Source: Actinomycetes bacterium | GTDB taxonomy: Bacteria > Actinomycetota > Actinomycetes > Actinomycetales > Cellulomonadaceae | Assembly: GCA_023426865.1 (NCBI GenBank) | Contig: JAEZBT010000429.1 | Coordinates: 1-9,052 of the forward strand | DNA: 9,052 nucleotides | Direction: 5' to 3' | In this document: piece after piece, positions 5,875 to 9,052 of the stretch | Layout: each line of letters opens with the position of its first letter | How positions within the stretch are numbered: the stretch's first letter is position 1 | Translations under genes and position numbers: made by a program | The notes under the pieces: model-generated | Seen by the model: only the letters and a program-made list of their open reading frames with translations | Database searches by the model: none | Told to the model about the DNA's origin: nothing

Positions 5875-6911
5875 GCACACCCGAGGCCGCCCGCCCGCGC
5901 GCCGCCGTCCTGGGCACCGGCGCCTGGGGGACCACGTTCGCCGGCGTGCTCGCGGACGCGGGCTGCCCGGTCACGCTGTGGGGCATCGACGAGAACGTCT
6001 GCGCCGAGATCAACACCGCGCGCCGCAACACCACCTACCTGCCCGGGGTCACCCTCCCCGAGGGCGTGCGGGCGACGACCGACGCCGCCGAGGCGCTCGC
6101 CGGTGCGCAGGTGGTCGCGATCGCGATCCCGGCGCAGGTGGCGCGCTCGGCCATCGCGCCGCTCGCGGACCTGCTCGAGCCGGACGCCGTCGCGGCGTCG
6201 CTCATCAAGGGCGTCGAGCTCACCTCGCACCGGCGCATGAGCGAGGTCATCAGGGAGGCGCTGCGGCTCCCCGAGGAGCGCGTGGCCGTCGTCTCGGGCC
6301 CGAACCTCGCGCGGGAGATCGCCGACCACCAGCCGACGGCGACGGTGGTCGCCTCGCGCAGTGCCGCGACCGCCGACCTCGTCGCCCACGCGTGCGCGAA
6401 CTCCTACTTCCGGCCGTACACCAACAGCGATGTCGTGGGCGTCGAGCTCTGCGGGGCGGTCAAGAACGTCATCGCGGTCGCTGTCGGCATCGCGCAGGGC
6501 ACCGGCTACGGCACGAACACCACGGCCACCGTGATCACGCGCGGCCTCGTGGAGATGACGCGGCTCGGGCTCGCGCTCGGCGCCGACGCCCAGACCTTCG
6601 CCGGGCTCGCGGGCATGGGCGACCTCGTCGCGACGTGCGTCTCGCCGCTGTCACGCAACCACACGCTCGGCGTGCACATGGGCCGGGGCAAGTCCCTCGA
6701 GGATGCCATCGCGGCCACGGGCGGCACCGCCGAGGGCGTCAAGACGTCGGCCTCCGTGCTCGAGCTCGCTCAGAGCGTCGGGGTCGAGATGCCGATCACC
6801 GACGCCGTCGTGCAGGTGCTGCACCACGGCCTGCCGATCGACCGCCTGCCCGAGCTCCTGCTCAACCGGCCGCGCAAGGCCGAGGGAGTGCAGGCCACGG
6901 GCACGTTCTGA
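5871..6911 (+). CDS. gpsA: Glycerol-3-phosphate dehydrogenase [NAD(P)+]
   Basis: GpsA reduces dihydroxyacetone phosphate to sn-glycerol-3-phosphate, the backbone for phospholipids, in the cytosol. The 346-residue product begins, after a short leader, with the Rossmann motif AVLGTGAWGTTFAGVLADAG. Lys113 in ASLIKGVE and Lys198 in GAVKNVIAVAVGIAQG are the conserved active-site lysines. SGPNLAREI and GLAGMGDLVATCVSPLSRNHTLG are further signatures, and the C-terminal helical domain is complete. The GTG start at 5871 overlaps the plsC stop by four bases and has a good Shine-Dalgarno. The upstream ATG at 5847 would add eight residues inside plsC and is less likely. Its product is, after a first acylation by an enzyme not in this window, the source of the PlsC substrate, so the coupled pair makes metabolic sense. 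Confidence 0.97.
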   Translation: MSTPEAARPRAAVLGTGAWGTTFAGVLADAGCPVTLWGIDENVCAEINTARRNTTYLPGVTLPEGVRATTDAAEALAGAQVVAIAIPAQVARSAIAPLADLLEPDAVAASLIKGVELTSHRRMSEVIREALRLPEERVAVVSGPNLAREIADHQPTATVVASRSAATADLVAHACANSYFRPYTNSDVVGVELCGAVKNVIAVAVGIAQGTGYGTNTTATVITRGLVEMTRLGLALGADAQTFAGLAGMGDLVATCVSPLSRNHTLGVHMGRGKSLEDAIAATGGTAEGVKTSASVLELAQSVGVEMPITDAVVQVLHHGLPIDRLPELLLNRPRKAEGVQATGTF

Positions 6912-6922
6912 CGCCCCCTCGC

Positions 6923-6948
6923 GCCGGTGTGCCGGCCGCCTCAGCGGC
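6923..6948. terminator. Tandem small hairpins between convergent gpsA and the reductase gene
   Basis: GCCGG-TGTG-CCGGC (6923-6936) is followed by an overlapping stem GCCGC-N4-GCGGC (6935-6948) that covers the stop codon of the minus-strand gene. Neither has a T-run. In a 29-base convergent gap they may weakly end transcription from both sides; chance pairing in G+C-rich DNA is possible. Confidence 0.3.
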
Positions 6949-7492
6949 GGACGCGGTAGGCCAGGTGCACGGCGCCGCAGGGGAAGCGGCGCTCGGCGAC
7001 GAGCGTGAGGTCGAGCCGCTGACCACGCGGCAGGGCAGGCTGCCCACCGCCGACGACCACCGGGAACACGAACAGGTGCACCCCGTCCACGAGCCCGGCG
7101 CCGAACGCCTGCGCCGCCAGGGTCGGTCCGCCCACCATGAGGTCGCGGTCGGCCCACTCCTTCACGCGCGCGACGTCCTCGGGGTCGAAGCGGCGGGACA
7201 GCCGGGCGCGCGGGCCGAGGTCCGGCACGGCCGAGGTGGCGTGCACCACCTTGTCCGCGTCGCGCCACAGCGCCTGGTTGTCAGCCTCGACGGCCGTCGC
7301 GGGGACGGCCGTGTCCCAGGTCCGGAGCACCTCGTAGGACCGGCGGCCCAGCAGCAGCCGCCCCACGGACCGGTGGACGTCGTTGAGCGCCGCGTGCACC
7401 TCGGAGTCGGGCACCGCCCAGTCGAAGCCGCCCCCCTCGTCCGCGACGTACCCGTCGAGCGAGCACAGGCACGAGTACAGGAGCGCGGCCAC
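6941..7492 (-). CDS. RibD C-terminal / dihydrofolate reductase-like family protein
   Basis: The 183-residue product has the single-domain reductase fold shared by DHFR and the C-terminal half of RibD. The signatures are LLYSCLCSLDGYVAD (residues 4-18), VGRLLLGRRSYEVLRTWD (43-60), the nucleotide-binding DLMVGGPTLAAQAFGAGLVDG (117-137) and FVFPVVVGGGQPALP (141-155). Such stand-alone proteins are common in actinobacteria and few have known substrates; true folate reduction is not implied, and a NADPH-dependent reductase is the safest statement. The start is the GTG at 7492, 3 bases after the stop of the upstream PLP-enzyme gene, so it is very probably translated from the same mRNA. No strong Shine-Dalgarno is seen, which suggests coupled translation. 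It ends 29 bases from the end of convergent gpsA. No N-terminal RibD deaminase domain is present. Confidence 0.82.
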   Translation of the reverse strand: MAALLYSCLCSLDGYVADEGGGFDWAVPDSEVHAALNDVHRSVGRLLLGRRSYEVLRTWDTAVPATAVEADNQALWRDADKVVHATSAVPDLGPRARLSRRFDPEDVARVKEWADRDLMVGGPTLAAQAFGAGLVDGVHLFVFPVVVGGGQPALPRGQRLDLTLVAERRFPCGAVHLAYRVRR

Positions 7493-7495
7493 GGC

Positions 7496-8644
7496 TCAGC
7501 CCCGCGCGTCGCGAGCGGCGCGCAGCGCGCCGTCGAGATCCTGCCAGAGGTCCTCCACGTCCTCGATGCCCACCGAGAGGCGCAGCAGGTCCTCCGGGAC
7601 GGTCACGGACTCCGTGGCGAACCGCCGCCGCCGCTCGAGCATGCTCTCCACACCGCCGAGCGAGGTCGCGGGCACCCACAGCCGCACCGACGCCACCACG
7701 CGGTCGGCGGCCTCCGGCCCCCCGGCCGGGCGGACGCCGAGGATCGCGCCGTAGCCGTCCAGCACGCGCGTGGCGACGGCGTGTCCCTGGTCGCTCGGCA
7801 GGCCGGGGTAGCGCACGTCGACGACGTCGGGATGCGCGGCCAGGCGCTCGGCGAGGACCTGCGCGTTGGCCTGCGCACGCTCGACGCGCAGCGCGAGCGT
7901 CCGCAGGCCGCGCAGCGCGAGCCACACCTCCCACGGCCCGGCGATCGCGCCGTGGGTGCGCCGGTAGGCGTCCAGGCGCGCCCGCAGGTCCGGGTCGGCG
8001 GTGAGAACGGCGCCGAGGACGACGTCGGAGTGCCCCGCGAGCGCCTTGGTCACCGAGTGCACGACGACGTCGGCGCCGAACGTCAGCGGGCGCTGCCCGA
8101 GCGGCGTCGCGAACGTGTTGTCGACCGCGACGAGTGCGCCGGCGTCGTGGGCGGCGGCGACGACCGCGGGCAGGTCCGCGACCTCGAGCATGGGGTTCGT
8201 GGGCGACTCGGCCCAGACGAGCGCCGTGCCCGGCAGGGCCGCCCGCACGGCGTCGAGATCGTGCAGGTCGACCGGGACGACCTCGAGGCCCCGCGTCGCG
8301 GCGAGCTCCTGCGCCAGCACGAGAGTCACCTGATACGCGTGCCGCGGGACGACGACGCGCCCGCCCGCCGGCACGAGGGAGAACGCCGCCGCGACGGCCG
8401 CCATCCCCGAGGAGTAGACGAGGGCGGGCAGCGGACAGGCCTCGAGCGTGGCGAGGGCCTGCTCGAACGGGTGCCACGTCGGTGCGTCGTACCGGGTGTA
8501 CATCGCCTCGCCGGCGACCGGTGGGCCCTGGGACACGTAGGTGGACGACAGCACCACGCCCGCGTTGACCGGCGCCCCGGGCTCGCGGTCCGGGCGCCCC
8601 GCGGTGACGGCCAGCGTGGCGGGGGAGAGCTCGGGCGTGTCCAT
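7496..8644 (-). CDS. Cys/Met-metabolism PLP-dependent enzyme (cystathionine gamma-lyase/synthase family)
   Basis: The 382-residue product is a fold-type I PLP enzyme of the trans-sulfuration family, normally a cytosolic homotetramer. Visible residues are Tyr49-x-Arg51, which bind phosphate from the neighbouring subunit; SSGMAA (78-83), which holds the PLP phosphate; SPTNP (147-151); Asp175 in VAVDNTF, which contacts the pyridine nitrogen; Lys200 in HSVTKALAGHSD, the Schiff-base lysine; and Arg355 in LLRLSVGIEDVEDL, the substrate carboxylate site. Two active-site stretches depart from the common pattern. The usual YGGT segment reads PRHAYQVT (100-107), and after SLGGVES the usual HPAxMTH loop is LERRRRFATES (336-346). 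These may change the substrate, so cystathionine lyase, synthase and methionine gamma-lyase activity cannot be separated. The ATG at 8644 has TACGCT 6 bases upstream. It heads an operon with the reductase gene. Confidence 0.88.
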   Translation of the reverse strand: MDTPELSPATLAVTAGRPDREPGAPVNAGVVLSSTYVSQGPPVAGEAMYTRYDAPTWHPFEQALATLEACPLPALVYSSGMAAVAAAFSLVPAGGRVVVPRHAYQVTLVLAQELAATRGLEVVPVDLHDLDAVRAALPGTALVWAESPTNPMLEVADLPAVVAAAHDAGALVAVDNTFATPLGQRPLTFGADVVVHSVTKALAGHSDVVLGAVLTADPDLRARLDAYRRTHGAIAGPWEVWLALRGLRTLALRVERAQANAQVLAERLAAHPDVVDVRYPGLPSDQGHAVATRVLDGYGAILGVRPAGGPEAADRVVASVRLWVPATSLGGVESMLERRRRFATESVTVPEDLLRLSVGIEDVEDLWQDLDGALRAARDARG

Positions 8645-8650
8645 GCGCGC

Positions 8651-8656
8651 AGCGTA
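8651..8656 (-). promoter_or_regulatory. -10 element of the PLP-enzyme operon, leaderless
   Basis: TACGCT on the minus strand fits TANNNT and ends 6 bases before the ATG at 8644. No Shine-Dalgarno is present between them, and no -35 is obvious. Confidence 0.45.
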
Positions 8657-8678
8657 GCCAGGGGCGCGTGCAGGGCGT

Positions 8679-8695
8679 GCTCCCCGACAGGGAGC
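8679..8695. promoter_or_regulatory. Inverted repeat, possible shared operator of a divergent promoter pair
   Basis: GCTCCC-N5-GGGAGC is a perfect 6-base inverted repeat. Its centre at 8687 is about 40 bases from each of the two predicted transcription starts (8644 leftward, 8726 rightward), the position usual for a regulator acting at or next to the -35 region of both. No regulator gene is in view here, so the ligand is unknown. Confidence 0.35.
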
Positions 8696-8712
8696 GGCCG
8701 CCGCCCCGGTGC

Positions 8713-8718
8713 TAACCT
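8713..8718 (+). promoter_or_regulatory. -10 element of the alpha/beta hydrolase gene, leaderless
   Basis: TAACCT fits TANNNT and ends 7 bases before the GTG at 8726. No Shine-Dalgarno lies between them. A CCGACA at 8684-8689 resembles a -35 but is 23 bases away. Confidence 0.45.
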
Positions 8719-8725
8719 CGTCCGC

Positions 8726-9052
8726 GTGCTGACGGTCCTCGCGGGTGACGTTCTCGCGGACCGTACCGGGGCCGAGCCGGCCCGGGTGCTGGCGCTGCAC
8801 GGCTGGGGCCGCACCGGCGACGACTTCGCCGCGATCGTGGCCGGGACCGACGCGCTCGCCGTGCACCTGCCCGGCTTCGGGCGGACCGAGCCGCCGCCCG
8901 ACGTGTGGGGGAGCCCGCAGTACGCCGACCACCTCGCGGCGGCGCTCGTCGGCACCGGTCCGTACGTCGTCGTCGCGCACTCGTTCGGTGGGCGGGTCGC
9001 GGTGCGGCTCGCCGCCGCGCACCCCGAGCTGGTGAGCGCCCTCGTCCTGACC
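8726..9052 (+). CDS. Alpha/beta-fold hydrolase (3' end outside window)
   Basis: The first 109 residues are present and the frame is open at the window end. RVLALHGWGRTGDDF (20-34) is the strand and HG motif that form the oxyanion hole of alpha/beta hydrolases. AVHLPGFGRTEPP (45-57) is the next typical turn, and VVVAHSFGGRVAVRLAAAHP (81-100) is the nucleophile elbow with Ser86. The elbow reads A-H-S-F-G-G, with Ala where Gly is most usual; this is tolerated in the family. The acid and His of the triad would lie beyond the window. The GTG at 8726 is chosen because the fold begins within 20 residues and TAACCT lies 7 bases upstream. It is divergent from the PLP-enzyme operon. The substrate is unknown. 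Confidence 0.85.
   Translation, partial: MLTVLAGDVLADRTGAEPARVLALHGWGRTGDDFAAIVAGTDALAVHLPGFGRTEPPPDVWGSPQYADHLAAALVGTGPYVVVAHSFGGRVAVRLAAAHPELVSALVLT

Noticed and set aside
7281..8477. 398-residue minus-strand open frame inside the PLP-enzyme operon
   Set aside because: It is out of frame with two well-recognised genes and consists of Arg/Ala/Gly-rich sequence.
1..9052. tRNA genes, CRISPR arrays, insertion sequences, attachment sites or phage genes
   Set aside because: The coding genes leave gaps of about 100 bases or less, and no tRNA-like fold, direct-repeat array or transposase/integrase motif was seen.

Overview
The window is ordinary chromosomal DNA from a very G+C-rich actinobacterium. 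Codon third positions are almost all G or C, GTG starts are common, and there is no sign of mobile DNA. The order leuC-leuD-murA-plsC-gpsA with a divergent IclR-family gene, plus the protein sequences, suggests the order Micrococcales, perhaps near Cellulomonas. That placement is inferred from memory of the families, not from a search.

Layout. (1) Positions 1-614, minus: 5' part of an IclR-family regulator, cut by the window edge. (2) 690-2827, plus: leuC and leuD, the two subunits of 3-isopropylmalate dehydratase (leucine biosynthesis). (3) 2840-3667, minus: a luciferase-like (LLM) flavin/F420 oxidoreductase, convergent with leuD and divergent from murA. (4) 3771-5087, plus: a MurA enolpyruvyl transferase with the full catalytic set, including the fosfomycin-target Cys. 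(5) 5155-6911, plus: plsC and gpsA, overlapping by four bases; together they supply and acylate sn-glycerol-3-phosphate for phospholipids. (6) 6941-8644, minus: a Cys/Met-metabolism PLP enzyme followed 3 bases later by a RibD-C/DHFR-like reductase, a two-gene operon convergent with gpsA. (7) 8726-9052, plus: start of an alpha/beta hydrolase, cut by the window end. No gene-free stretch exceeds about 100 bases, and no tRNA, rRNA, CRISPR array, insertion sequence or riboswitch was seen.

The most informative non-coding signal is promoter layout. Six of the seven genes that begin a likely transcript (iclR, LLM, murA, plsC, the PLP enzyme, the hydrolase) have a -10-like hexamer ending 6-8 bases before the start codon and no Shine-Dalgarno sequence, as expected for leaderless transcripts. 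leuC, leuD and gpsA have clear Shine-Dalgarno sequences instead. Two divergent spacers carry perfect inverted repeats that look like operators: GCGTCTC-N7-GAGACGC between iclR and leuC, and GCTCCC-N5-GGGAGC between the PLP enzyme and the hydrolase. I did not find a new defence, mobile or biosynthetic system; the window reads as housekeeping metabolism with some regulatory detail worth testing.
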